Assembly: GCF_027596085.1 (NCBI RefSeq)
Contig: NC_072467.1
Span: forward strand, 28,588,582-28,652,581
Direction of reading: 5' to 3'
DNA from: Anoplopoma fimbria
Taxonomy: Eukaryota > Chordata > Actinopteri > Perciformes > Anoplopomatidae
Length of the DNA stretch: 64,000 nucleotides
Under the pieces are notes generated by a model. That model searched no databases. It was given only the letters and a program-made list of their open reading frames with translations, and was not told the origin of the DNA. Below are positions 1 through 11,623 of the stretch, piece by piece. Made by a program: the position numbers and the translations under genes. Each line of letters begins with the position of its first letter. Within the stretch, counting starts at the first letter, position 1.

Positions 1-900
1 ATTGTAAAAGTAAATCAATCAACACATTAATTTATAAACTGAAGGATGAAGTGTTTCCTTTATGTGTTGATAAAATCCTCCTACTTCTTCAGATAAATAA
101 ACTCTTTAAAAAGCTGAAAACAGTTTGTTCTTTTAGAGACACGAGGTTCTCACAGGAACATCTGGTGATGTTATAGAACATTCACATTAATGTAGATTAA
201 CATTCACATTAATGTAGATTAACAGGGTATAAAGGAGTCAACATGAAACATTCACATTAATGTAGATTAACAGGATATAAAGGAGTTAACATGAAACATT
301 CACATTAAAGCAGCAGGAATAATAATAATCCAGAAACATCAGATAGAATAGAAAACATTTAACTAAACCATCAGTACTTTTACTTCAGTGAGGTTTATAA
401 GCAGTGTTTCCAATACTTTAATTAAGTACTAACAGTATTTAATAAGTTAACACTAATAAACATGTAGTTATTTAACATCAAGCTCCACTGAACCAGCAGT
501 TTAACTAAGTTGAGTTAACGACTAACTAGTTCAGACTAGTTCAGACTAGTTAGTTAGGTCTTAACCAGCAGCAGGTGAAGCTAGCTGTTAGCTGTTAGCT
601 GTTAGCTTCCTCAGACTCACATAAAGTTACAGAACTGTCGTAAACCCGGTGAAACTACCGTAAAGTACCGTAAACTACGGTGTGTTTACCGTGGAGGTGT
701 CTCGTGGAGCAGCTCGAGCTGGTTGTTTGTTTGTTTCTTTGTTTTCTTTGTTTGTTTTGTTTTGTTTTGTTTTGTTTTGTTCTGTTGAACCGGCTGCAGC
801 CAAAAACCGCCACTACGGAAACCCGGAGGGACAAAAAGGAGAAGCGTTCCTGTTTGAAATAACTTGATTGACAGAATTCTGCTTCACAAGAAAACAGACG
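1..900. other. Intergenic stretch with a dispersed repeat and short simple repeats
   Basis: I see no supportable gene here. A short direct repeat built on ACATTCACATTAATGTAG occurs several times between 178 and 308. It sits within a longer dispersed element (about 135-440) that has a diverged second copy near 9765-10000. A (GTTAGCT)n cluster lies at about 586-608, and a (TTTTG)n/(TTTG)n tract at 720-782. The two short open frames at 680-867 read through that simple repeat and look like chance. Confidence 0.5.
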
Positions 901-904
901 TAAA

Positions 905-1797
905 GGAACTAAGAACTAATACACAGAATAAAAACACTATGTTACAGTAGAACTACTAATACACAGAATAAAAACACTATGTTACAGTAGAACTACTAAT
1001 ACACAGAATAAAAACACTATGTTACAGTAAAACTACTAATACACAGAATAAAAACACTAAAGTAAAACTACTAATACACAGAATAAAAACACTATGTTAC
1101 AGTAAAACTACTAATACACAGAATAAAAACACTATGTTACAGTAGAACTACTAATACACAGAATAAAAACACTATGTTACAGTAGAACTACTAATACACA
1201 GAATAAAAACACTATGTTACAGTAAAACTACTAATACACAGAATAAAAACACTATGTTACAGTAAAACTACTAATACACAAACACTATGTTACAGTAATA
1301 AAAACACTATGTTACAGTAGAACTACTAATACACAGAATAAAAACACTATGTTACAGTAAAACTACTAATACACAGAATAAAAACACTATGTTACAGTAG
1401 AACTACTAATACACAGAATAAAAACACTATGTTACAGTAGAACTACTAATACACAGAATAAAAACACTATGTTACAGTAAACTACTAAGAATAAAAACAC
1501 TATGTTACAGTAAAACTACAACAGTATAAAACACAGAATAAAAACACTATGTTACAGTAAAACTACTAATACACAGAATAAAAACACTATGTTACAGTAG
1601 AACTACTAATACACAGAATAAAAACACTATGTTACAGTAAAACTACTAATACACAGAATACAAACATGTTACTAAAACTACTAATACACAGTATAAAAAC
1701 ACTATGTTACAGTAAAACTACTAATACACAGTATAAAAACACTATGTTACAGTAGAACTACTAATACACAGAATAAAAACACTATGTTACAGTAAAA
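905..1797. repeat. 40-bp minisatellite, about 20 copies
   Basis: The unit is about 40 bp and contains ACTACTAATACACAGAAT followed by AAAAACACTATGTTACAGTA. It is repeated head to tail. Most copies differ only at one A/G position near the end (TAAAAC or TAGAAC). A few truncated or rearranged units lie near 1055, 1280, 1485 and 1665. Confidence 0.95.
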
Positions 1798-2159
1798 TGT
1801 TCCTTGTGTAAAATGATGTCAGAATAATCAGTAAAATGTAGTTAAAGTATTGAAACTGTGACTGTTGTACTATATATATTATATATCATTAGATTATTAA
1901 CTGATGCATTAATGTAAAAGCAGGGTTTATTGTTGTATTTGACACAAACATTTGGCAAAATTGTGAATATTATTGTTTAAATTGCTGAAACTGAATTAAA
2001 AACTATGAAAAACAAACGTAAATGTTCCTCTCTGAAACAGTATTGTTCGTAAAACATCAAATATTTAAATTTTAAAGCTAAATTTACATGGAAAATAAAG
2101 CATAAAAGCAGTGAGAAATTCAATGTGGGAACTTCTCATTAAGTCAGTGTGCGCATGTG

Positions 2160-2375
2160 CGAAATCATTGGGTGGCCCGCTTCAGTCCGCGCTGGAGGAT
2201 GACTATCTCTGCCGGGTTACTCTTTGGTTGTTTACTTAGTTTTCACTTCCGGAGCTCGTTACTAAACTTCAGAGTTTGGAACTGAAGCTGAAATATATAA
2301 ACTGAGTTTAACGCTCATCTTTAAACAAACACGGACATAAAGGACGAGTTCAGAGGACTCATGTAAGAGAAGACG
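2160..2375 (+). promoter_or_regulatory. Probable etfrf1 promoter and non-coding first exon
   Basis: The sequence becomes richer in CG dinucleotides at about 2175-2260 than the AT-rich flanks. At 2360-2372 the sequence CTCATGTAAGAG could act as a splice donor leading to the coding exon at 3436, whose acceptor (TTTTTCAG) lies before the start codon. This placement is inference from position only. Confidence 0.3.
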
Positions 2376-2410
2376 TTTTATTAACTGTTCAAACCAAACT
2401 ACTGTATACA

Positions 2411-2912
2411 GAGAACTGCTGAGGACAGAGGACAGGTGAGAGGACAGGTGAGAGGAGAGGACAGGTGAGAGGACAGGGGAGAGGACAGGTGAGGGGAGAG
2501 GACAGGTGAGAGGACAGGTGAGAGGACAGGACAGGTGAGAGGACAGGTGAGAGGACAGGTGAGAGGACGGGACAGGTGAGAGGACAGGTGGACAGGTGAG
2601 GGACAGGTGAGGGGACAGGTGAGAGGGTGAGAGACAGGTGAGAGGACAGGGGACAGGTGAGAGGACAGGTGAGAGGACAGGTGAGGGGAGGTGAGGACAG
2701 GTGAGAGGACAGGTGAGGGGACAGGTGAGGACAGGTGAGAGGACAGGGGAGAACAGGAGGGGGAGGACAGGTGAGGGGGGAGAGGACAGGTGAGGGGAGG
2801 GACAGGTGAGGGGGTGAGAGAACAGGTGAGAGGACAGGTGAGAGGAGGGAGAGGACAGGTGAGAGGACAGGTGAGGGGAGAGGACAGGTGAGGGGACAGG
2901 GGAGAGGAGAGG
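2411..2912. repeat. GAGAGGACAGGT minisatellite
   Basis: A short purine-rich unit of about 10-13 bp (GAGAGGACAGGT, with GAGGGGACAGGT and truncated forms) is repeated about 40 times. It lies in the presumed first intron or upstream region of etfrf1. Strand asymmetry is strong: almost no C except within ACAGG. Confidence 0.95.
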
Positions 2913-3444
2913 ACACCTTTACTCTGAATGTTAACGTTAACACTAAAGTGTGTGTTTGTGTTTAATTAGTACTTTATGAAAACAGTATTTATTGAGTTTT
3001 ATTTCAGTCACTTTAAAACTTCTTTGTCTAAAATATGTAATTCATTAAAACCCTGAAATGCTGTATTCGTTTGATATTTTATAATAAAACATATGATATT
3101 AAATTACATATACAAATGTTATTTATTCATCATAAAAATCAAAAGAACTGCAAAATCTTTTGCAAAAATTTTGGAAAAAATGTATTTGACTAGAATTCTG
3201 TACTCAGTTTAAATACATAAATACAATATACAATACTTAGAAATACAAGAAGCTACATTTAGTTTGGACTTTTTGCATTTACCACTTTATAGATCGTGTT
3301 TTTTACATCTGAGATCGAATCACATTTATTATTATTGATCTGCTGTAAATATAAACTGGACAGAATGCATTCAGCTGTCAACATAAACACATCATAATGT
3401 TCATTATAATATTCATGTGTCTTTGTGTTTTTCAGCTCTGGACG

Positions 3445-4336
3445 ATGGCGAACCCCCTGAGGTCTGAAGTGGTCCGACTCTATAAAAACGTGAGTCTGTG
3501 TTTTTGTTCGGAATGTTTAAGCCGTGAGTTTGATTCCTCAGAGATCTGATTCTGTCCAAACTTTAACTAAAGTTATTAATGTAAAGCTGAAAACGGGGAA
3601 AGTCACTGAAGTTTCACTGAAACCTCTGATTGTTTTCAAGAAGGACTGAAAGATTCACATTTAAAGTTCTGAAGTGAATATTTAACTCCTGCATGTCATC
3701 AGATCTGAATTTATTAATAAACATCATCATTAAATCATCTGAGGCAAACATTGTGTCAATAACTGGTCAGAAACACAAGATCAATAGAATACAGTAGAAA
3801 GTAACTCAGTACATCAAGTACAATACTTAAGTACAGATCTGAGGTACTTGTACTTCACATTTCCATTTGATTACACTTTTTTATGCAGAAATCTAAAATA
3901 TAAGCTGATTTCAGCCTCTCAGATTTTAATATTTGCTGCTTTTATTTTGTCACATTTTATTTTAAACTGAATATAAAAAATAAACTGTGATAATATGAAT
4001 TATTACTTTCTGTCTTCAGGGTTGATAAAGTAAATTAAAATAAAATAAGCAGTGAAAGATATCGTTATGAACTTTAACTGAACGATATATTCACCTTTGA
4101 ACTCTTTCCTTTTTATTTCTCCTCCTCAGCTCCTCTACCTCGGACGGGAGTACCCTAAAGGTGGCGACTACTTCAGGGACCGTCTGAGAGCGGCGTTCAC
4201 TAAAAACAAAGGTGTTCAGGACCCGCAGCAGATCAGGGATCTGATTGGTCGAGGCGAGTTCGTGGCCAGAGAGCTGGAGGCGCTCTACTACCTGAGGAAG
4301 TACCGAGCCATGAAGAAACGCTACTATGAGGAATAA
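3445..4336 (+). CDS. etfrf1: Electron transfer flavoprotein regulatory factor 1 (LYRM5), two coding exons
   Basis: The coding exons are 3445-3489 and 4130-4336, joined in phase 0 to give 83 residues ending at TAA. The product starts [15 protein letters not shown] and continues [15 protein letters not shown], which carries the LYR-family signature (LYKN...LLYLGREYP). It ends [18 protein letters not shown] and is close to vertebrate ETFRF1/LYRM5 over its full length. Family knowledge: this small mitochondrial LYR protein binds electron transfer flavoprotein and promotes loss of its FAD, so it tunes fatty-acid and amino-acid oxidation. An in-frame acceptor (TTTTTCAG) precedes the ATG, implying an upstream non-coding exon. 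The gene converges on the RING gene at 4600. The reverse-strand open frame over exon 2 is a shadow. Confidence 0.93.
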
Positions 4337-4599
4337 ACTCTCTACAGAAACCATGTGTGCTTCTGACGTCATAATCAATAAGAGGATCCATTCAAAGAGA
4401 CAAAGCTTTATTTAAAACTAAACAAAAACAGAAGCAGCTTTAAAGGTTTTATTGTTTTGTTCCCAGAGAGTTGACCGACAGAAAAAAACGATCAAATAAA
4501 AATAATTAAAACAGACGAGTCGTCTCCATGAAACAGCAGCAGGAAGAAGATCAGGAGAACTCAGTAGAGACGCCTCACGGAGGAGGAGGAGGTCAGAGG

Positions 4600-5709
4600 T
4601 CAGAGGGGCGGGGGGGCGAAGGCGGCACCGTCGGCCAGGTTAGCTCTGCAGATGGGACAGGTGCTGTTATCCTGTCAGGAGAGGCTCCGTTAATATGAGT
4701 CATTATAAAACAGTCCTCAAACGAGATATTCAATTAATAAAGATATAATAATATCACTGGAGAAGATTCATCAGCACTTAAAACGATTCATGGATCATAT
4801 ACATATTTATTTATCAACCTTTATGCTGAACATCACAGCTGTTTGTATAAAAATCATATTCATGCAGGAGATTCTTACTCATGAATAAAATGAAGATTAA
4901 AGATTAAACGAGGGAAGAGTCTAAAAAAAAGAAGAAAATAAACTATTTCAGCGCTGAGTTGAGTGTTATGTAATAATTACTGATGTCATTAAAAGATCTA
5001 AATGATAACTTGTCTCGTCTTCAGAAGCCTCAATGTGAACATTAATCTGTTCATTCTGAACATTGAAAGATCGTTCTGTGTGAAAGCTACAGATGGGCTC
5101 AGAAACTCGGTTCTGAACTAGTAAAACCAGAGTACTGATGAGGTCCGGAGTTATCGGTTCTGCTATCGGGACTTTAGAAGATATTCATGGAAATGTGTTC
5201 CGCCAGTTTCCACCTCTACGCCTTGTTACATTTTAGGGAAATTATATTATTTTATTTGATAAACAACAGGAAATAAATCTGGGGGAAAATGTCTGAAAAT
5301 ATCCCCAAAAAACTCCTAAAGTTATAAGTGATATATGTGAAAATAAAAAAGAAGTGAGAGTCCGTCTGGATTCTTATCGTTTCCTTTTGAAAATATGCTC
5401 CTTGAGCAGCGTTTTTACCAGAACTCCTCGTTTAGTTTGAACGCAGCCTGAATGAAGTCACCGGCCGGGTTTTGTTTCAGATGAATCAAATGATAGGAGC
5501 CAGGCTAGCAGTTTTCCAGTCTTTATGCTAAGCTAAGCTAACCATCTGTAGCTTCATATTTAACACAAAGACGTGAGAGAGGAAGAGGAGAACAAACCAA
5601 ACACACCTTCAACCATCGGTCGATACACGGGACGTGGTAGTCATGGAAACAGGGCAGCATCCTCAGCTTCTCCCCGTCAGTGTAGTCACAGAAACAGATC
5701 TGACACCTG

Positions 5710-5740
<31 letters not shown>

Positions 5741-8700
5741 GCAGAGAGACAGATGAGTCATCAGCATCTTAAATGGTTACATTCATCCTCCACAGACGGA
5801 AACCGTCTCTGAGAGATCTTTGGTCCATCAGACCGGTACAGCTCTGATCAATGAAGATCCATCAGTACTGATGATCAGCTGGTGGACTCACTGGGTGTTC
5901 CCGGCGCTGTTGGAGGACTTGAAGGTTTTGGTGGGAAACCTCTGGATTTCTCTCCGACTCAACTTTTTGGACACGACGGAACCTTGACGCTCCTCGAACG
6001 CCAGGAGAGCCTGAAAGAAAAGAAGAAATACAGAAATACAGGAAACTATGATTCGATTATTAAAATAGATTATTAGAACTCATGCATTCATTTAAATCAG
6101 GATTATAATGAACGATAATATTCTTTATGGATCAAAAAAAGATTTGGTGAAACTTCCCACTTTGAGAAATAAATCCTGAAATGTTTTTGGAATTCACGTT
6201 ATTATTTGTAGTCTGGGACTCATTGTTCTGATTATTCCTACAGCGCCTGAATGCAGCACAAAGCCTTCATCAGTTTGCTTTCTGACTTTTCATGGACCGA
6301 AGGTTTGTTTCAGCAGCTTCACGGTGTGTAAACAGAGTGCACATAAATAAAGTAATACATATATTTTGATTATTTCAAAATAACACTTTAATTATTTTAT
6401 CTTTCGTTGTGACGTTTGTGATATAAAAGTAGACTTTATGTTTTTCTTGTTGATGTGTTTGAGTCATTTCTGTCTTACACACTTATTAATAAACCACCTT
6501 TTCCTCCATGTTTGTTTATAATAAACAAGCAGAATACAGCTAACAGCATGTGGAGCTTTACTGCTGAAGAGTTTAACATTTCTACTAAAAATGTGAAGAG
6601 AAACCAACAAACCAACATTTTCTTTAGAACTTTAGCAAACAAAGTATGATACGTATGTGGTTAATATTTTTATATTTAACATTAGCTGTCAAACTAAAGG
6701 TTTGGATCAAAACGTGGGTTTTAATGTTATTTAGCAGTTGGATTTGATTTCAAGCTGCAGATATAAAATCATAAAATATTAATTTAGGTTTTTAGACCAA
6801 ATATAAACAGGACATGTGAAGATCTGCTTCCTCCTCGTCCTCCTCTTCCTCACCTCATAGTCGTTCCCCTGGACGTCTTCTGAAAGCTCCGGCTCGGCGT
6901 TCCTCCTCCTGCCCCGCCCACGTCGTCTGTGTCGACCAATCAGATCTGTAGAAACACAGCCGCCGTATCAGACAGAGACTCAGCACGGTTTATGTTGTTC
7001 TCCATATTTATCTCTCTCTTATAATAGTGTTATTAACGTCACTGACAGGAAGTGATCAGATCACTGACAGGAAGTGATCAGATCACTGACAGGAAGTGAT
7101 CAGATCACTGACAGGAAGTGATCAGATCACTGACAGGAAGTGATCAGATCACAGTGATCAGATCACTGACAGGAAGTGATCAGATCACTGACAGGAAGTG
7201 ATCAGATCACTGACAGGAAGTGATGTCATCATCACTGTCCACTGTTCAGAGCTGGATTAAAGTTAAGAAAACGTTTTAAACTGCTGCTTCACATGAAAAG
7301 ATTTCAACTAACACTGAAGGCTTTTATTGTGAAGCAGCCACACAGGAAGCACTATGTTAAACACTGAGGTCCACAAAACAAGATGATACATCGTTATCGT
7401 ATATAATTGTTGTTATTTAGACGTCCGTCCTGCCTTCAGAGACCTTCACACATGATTATAGAAATAAATATTATGATAATAATAATAATTAAACATTATT
7501 GTGAAAAGCGTTTGTGATCTCACCGTCGTTGAAGTCGACCAGAGGAGAGACGGCAGCCAGCAGGTGAGGCATCCAGCTGGGCTCCATGTAGGGCTGGAAC
7601 TGCACAGAACAGGTTATGACATCACTTCCTGTTCACAGCTGAGACCCTCTGATGTTCCTCTCATATATTCACATAAACACATTTATTTGTTGTCAGGAGG
7701 AGAAGCGTCTGTCTCACCATGGGGTGGCTCTGCTGATGGAGGTGATGGTGGTGAAGCTGCTGATGATGATGATGCTGATGATGAAGGTGATGGAGGTGGT
7801 GATGGTGTCTGTGTGTCTCCTCCTGGTCAAACTGGGCCTGAAACAAAGAAACCAGCAGCGTGAAGGTTCTAGTTTCTCTCTCAGGGGAGTCGCTGTCCGT
7901 CTGAAGGTTTCTCACCTGAAGACTTCGGGCCATCGCCTCGTCTTCCTCCTCCTGAGCCGAGCGAACCACGGCCTCGTCATCGTCACTGATGACGATCTCC
8001 TCCGGAGCTACAGAAGGAGAAGAAGGAGGAGAAGAAGAAGAAGAAGAAGAAGAAGAAGAAGAAGAAGAAGAAGAAGAAGGAGGAGAAGAAGAAACTGTTG
8101 ATCAGAACCTTTTATACTTCTCTTTAGGAACACAGCTGATTAAACTAATGAAGTTTTTGACTTAATCGTCTTTTATAATTCATAAATAATTATAATACTG
8201 TAGTTATGACAAACTCTAGGTTTATAGGAGCTTTTTAACACCACATAGAATGATATTTAAAGACAACAGGAGGGAGTATGAGCTCAGGGAGGCTCCTCTG
8301 AGTCCACTAATCGGCTGGTTTTTATACACGTTTCATGCTGTACGAGTTATTAACACATCTTTGGTAAACACAAGAAGAAATGTGGTGTTTTGTGAGATTC
8401 TTTGTGGAGAAACTCAGTTTTACAGACCTGTTCAAATGTATCTGAACTAATGATTAGTCGACCAAATCAATTGAGTGTCAGTGGAATAAGAATTCCTCTG
8501 ATTGAAGACAGCGTGATATGAAAGTATGATGGAAACCAGAAGAGATGATATGTGTGTGTGTGTGTGTGTGCGTGTGTGTGTGTGCGTGCGTGCGTGTGTG
8601 TGTGTATGTATGTATGTGTGTGTGTATGTATGTGTGTATGTATGTATGTATGTATGTATGTATGTGTGTATGTATGTGTGTATGTATGTGTGTGTATGTG

Positions 8701-8878
8701 TGTATGTATGTGTATGTATGTATGTATGATGTATGTGTATGTATGTATGTATGTATGTATGTGTATGTATGTATGTATGTATGTGTGTATGTATGTATGT
8801 ATGTATGATGTATGTATGTATGTATGTATGTATGTATGTATGTATGTATGTATGTATGTATGTATGTATGTATGTATG

Positions 8879-8909
<31 letters not shown>

Positions 8910-10223
8910 GTATTAATGTCTCCTGACCTGCGGAGGTGCTTCCCTGCTCCCCGTTCAGCCACCTCCTCTCATCTGCGGTCAGGAAGGACAGCGACTCGGA
9001 GGAGGACGGCGGCGGTGAAGCCGTCTCCGACGTCGTCCTCCGGCTGAGACGAGCGGGACTGTTTTCTACAGTGGAGCTCGCCACCTCCACTTCCTCCTCT
9101 GATATGGGTGTGAGGTAGGAGGAGGAAGAGGAGGAAGATGAGGACGAGGAGGAAGATGATAAAGATGAGGACGAGGAGGAGCAGGACGCGGTGGACAGCG
9201 GCGCCTCCAGCCAGCTGCCCAAAGGAAACGCCCGGAGAGACGAAGCTGGAACAAAGCCGACGCTCTGCTCGCCCATCGCCGCAGCCAGACGTCTGCGTTT
9301 GGATTTATGGGATGGATCTGGTCGTCCTGGAGATCCGACGACGGACAGCTGAGGACACAAAGACAAAGCTGTCAACATCGGGACAAACGGAGCTGAAGAG
9401 GAGGAGAATGTGTTCACACGGACTCACAGGACTGAACGCTTCCTCCGGGACGCGACCGCGCCTCCTCCGCTTACCCAGCTGAGGGCTGAGAGAAGAAGAC
9501 ATGGAGTCAACAGAGGTCAACAACAAAACAATAACACAAATCTATTCATGACCACATTTGGTGTTTATCAACAGATTGTAGCATCATATCAGACACTGTG
9601 AGCTCCACGAGCTTCACTCTCCTTCATACAAAAGATCAAGCAGGTTTGATGATGCGTCTTTCACACACTCATGTATTCATTGATTATGTGGTTCATCTAG
9701 TGTATCAGTAAAAACGAGCCTTAAAGCTGAACGTGACTCAGCGGTTGTGTTGTGCATCGTCACAGATACGAGGTTCTAACAGGAACACGTGATGTCTTCT
9801 GGAACATGATTAAACCAGACAACAGGATATGAAGGAGTTACCATGTTAACACACCTACACACTGATGCAGCAGGAACATCCATCCAGAGACAACAGACAG
9901 AAGAGCAAAACACAAAGACTTTAACTCCACTAACAGACTTCCACTGCAGTCAGCTTGTACTTGTACTTGTAGTGGAGTATTATCAGTGTGTGTTAATACT
10001 GTTACTGCAGTAAATGACCTGAAAACGTCCTGAATCTCTTTAACACAGTGTTCTCTGTATTAGTGAGTCATGGAGCCGTGGGGCCTGGTTACCTGGGTGT
10101 CTCTGGGACGAGGATGGACAGGTCATGGTAGAGGACGTCGGCCGGGTCCAGCAGGCAGCCTCGGCTCAGAGCTGCAGGGCTGCCCGGCTCAGAGGAACAG
10201 GGGCAGCCGGCTGACGGCTCCAT
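4600..10223 (-). CDS. RING-H2 E3 ubiquitin ligase with a SUMO-interacting motif, ten exons
   Basis: Exons (minus): 10093-10223, 9428-9485, 8928-9348, 7916-8007, 7718-7837, 7524-7599, 6854-6945, 5892-6010, 5607-5706, 4600-4671. All junctions are GT-AG and in frame, giving 426 residues. In order: an N-terminus starting [10 protein letters not shown]; a basic KRRRRGR patch; a Ser-rich stretch with [12 protein letters not shown]; an [10 protein letters not shown] sequence typical of a SUMO-interacting motif, followed by [15 protein letters not shown], which resembles a ubiquitin-interacting helix; a His-rich exon; a [19 protein letters not shown] segment; an Arg-rich segment; and a C-terminal RING-H2 finger (C-x2-C-x14-C-x-H-x2-H-x2-C-x10-C-x2-C) starting [19 protein letters not shown]. 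The RING resembles RNF6/RLIM/Arkadia-type fingers, but I did not recognise a specific orthologue. The likely role is ubiquitin transfer to SUMO-modified targets (inference). Confidence 0.82.
7033..7225. repeat. 22-bp tandem repeat in a RING-gene intron
   Basis: About eight copies of a 22-bp unit (CACTGACAGGAAGTGATCAGAT) lie between two exons of the RING gene. Each junction carries the palindrome TGATCA (BclI-type), so the array has regular short dyads. It includes GGAAGT cores, which resemble ETS sites, but no function is implied. Confidence 0.9.
8028..8094. repeat. (GAA)n microsatellite
   Basis: GAA/GAAGGA trinucleotide run immediately upstream, in gene sense, of the SIM-encoding exon (7916-8007). 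On the coding strand it is a CTT tract forming part of the polypyrimidine region before that acceptor. Confidence 0.85.
8545..8912. repeat. (TG)n / (TGTA)n microsatellite
   Basis: A (GT)n run merges into a (GTAT)n tetranucleotide run of about 300 bp within an intron of the RING gene. Long open frames here (poly Cys-Val-Tyr-Met, or Thr-His-Ile-Tyr on the reverse) are repeat artefacts. Confidence 0.95.
9765..10005. repeat. Second copy of the dispersed element seen at 135-440
   Basis: It shares ordered blocks with the copy near the window start: ACGAGGTTCT.ACAGGAACA, then ACAGGATAT.AAGGAGTTA with CATG, then GCAGCAGGAA, then a CAGA.AGA..AAAACA block. The blocks occur in the same order and orientation, but the copies have diverged. 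No terminal inverted repeat or coding region was recognised, so class is unknown. Confidence 0.55.
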
Positions 10224-10539
10224 CGGGCTGCAGAGACGCAAACACGACCACAAGTGTCGTAAAACCAGTGAACCTTTACTCACAGCAGCAGCAGCAGCAC
10301 AGTACACGTGTGTGTGTTTACTTCACGGCTTCTCTTCTCCAGCAGCGACCAGCGGCGGCTCCGGACCCACAACAGGAAGTGCACTTCAGAGTAAGAGCCG
10401 GCACTTCCGGTGTCACACCAAAAAAGGACCGTCACGTCACAGAGGACAACGTTTCAGTTTTATTTTTTAACATAAGGAAAGAAAAATATTAAAAGAACAC
10501 AGAACCACAACATGAAATACAAACAAACTCCAAACAGGG

Positions 10540-11096
10540 AGACGGACTGTAGTGGACTGTACTGGACTGTACTGGTACTGGACTGTACTGGACTGTACTG
10601 GGCTGTAGTGGACTGTACTGGACTGTAGTGGACTGTGTAGTGGACTGTACTGTAGTGGACTGTACTGGGCTGTACTGGGCTGTACTGGACTGTACTGGTG
10701 GGCTGTAGTGGACTGTACTGGGCTGTAGTGGACTGTAGTGGACTGTACTGACTGTACTGGGGACTGTAGTGGACTGTACTGGGCTGTAGTGGACTGTAGT
10801 GGGCTGTAGTGGACTGTACTGGGCTGTAGTGGACTGTACTGGGCTGTAGTGGACTGTACTGGGCTGTAGTGGGCTGTAGTGGACTGTACTGGGCTGTAGT
10901 GGACTGTACTGGGCTGTAGTGGACTGTACTGGGCTGTAGTGGGCTGTAGTGGACTGTACTGGGCTGTAGTGGACTGTACTGGGCTGTACTGTAGGCTGTA
11001 GTGGGCTGTAGTGGACTGTACTGGGCTGTAGTGGACTGTACTGGGCTGTAGTGGGCTGTAGTGGACTGTACTGGGCTGTAGTGGACTGTAGGTGTA
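10540..11096. repeat. GGGCTGTAGTGGACTGTACT minisatellite
   Basis: A 10-bp unit (GGGCTGTAGT or GGACTGTACT) forms a 20-bp higher-order period. It is repeated for about 550 bp between the RING gene 5' end and the sycp3 3' end. The reverse-strand open frame (Ser-Thr-Thr-Ala-Gln-Tyr repeats) follows only because the period avoids stops. Confidence 0.95.
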
Positions 11097-11623
11097 ACCA
11101 TGTACCAGCTATAACTGTGTTTATGTTTTATATTAATAGTAATGTGGAAATCTTAACACTTTTTAGTTTCAAATAAAAGTCTGCACCAAACTGTGATGTA
11201 CAAAAACAAAACTTTTTTTACTTTTCTCTCAGAAGGTCAGAAGATGATTTCAGTTTTATATTTTGCAGTTTGAAACATTTGATCATCCGCTCTTTTCTAA
11301 CAATATATTCATACAAACCATTTGTGAAAGAGATTTCTTTGCTTCTTACTGAACTCTGAAACCTGTTGGAGAGTTAACGAGCTGCAGAATGAACTAAAAC
11401 AAACAGCCGCCATAAAAACAATGAATCAATATTCTTATTAAACGAGTAAAAAAGGAGCTGAAATCACAAACTCTTACAGAACCGAGAACAGAAACATGAC
11501 TGCAAATACAGTTTACGCAACCATGGCAACGCTACAGGATTACAACTACAAAACCCATGGCAACACCGACCCAGAATGCATCCCTAAAGCAGGAAGTGGC
11601 TCCGTCGCCGTGGTAACAGCAGG
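11097..11623. other. sycp3 downstream region, no gene seen
   Basis: Mostly AT-rich unique sequence between the minisatellite and the sycp3 stop codon. It is probably 3' untranslated sequence of sycp3 plus spacer. I saw no clear polyadenylation signal that I would defend, and no other feature. Confidence 0.4.

Noticed and set aside
2389..2943. Pro/Leu/Ser/Cys repeat protein on the minus strand
   Set aside because: Translation of the GAGAGGACAGGT minisatellite.
8447..8962. Tyr-Ile-His-Thr repeat protein
   Set aside because: Translation of the (TGTA)n microsatellite in an intron of the RING gene.
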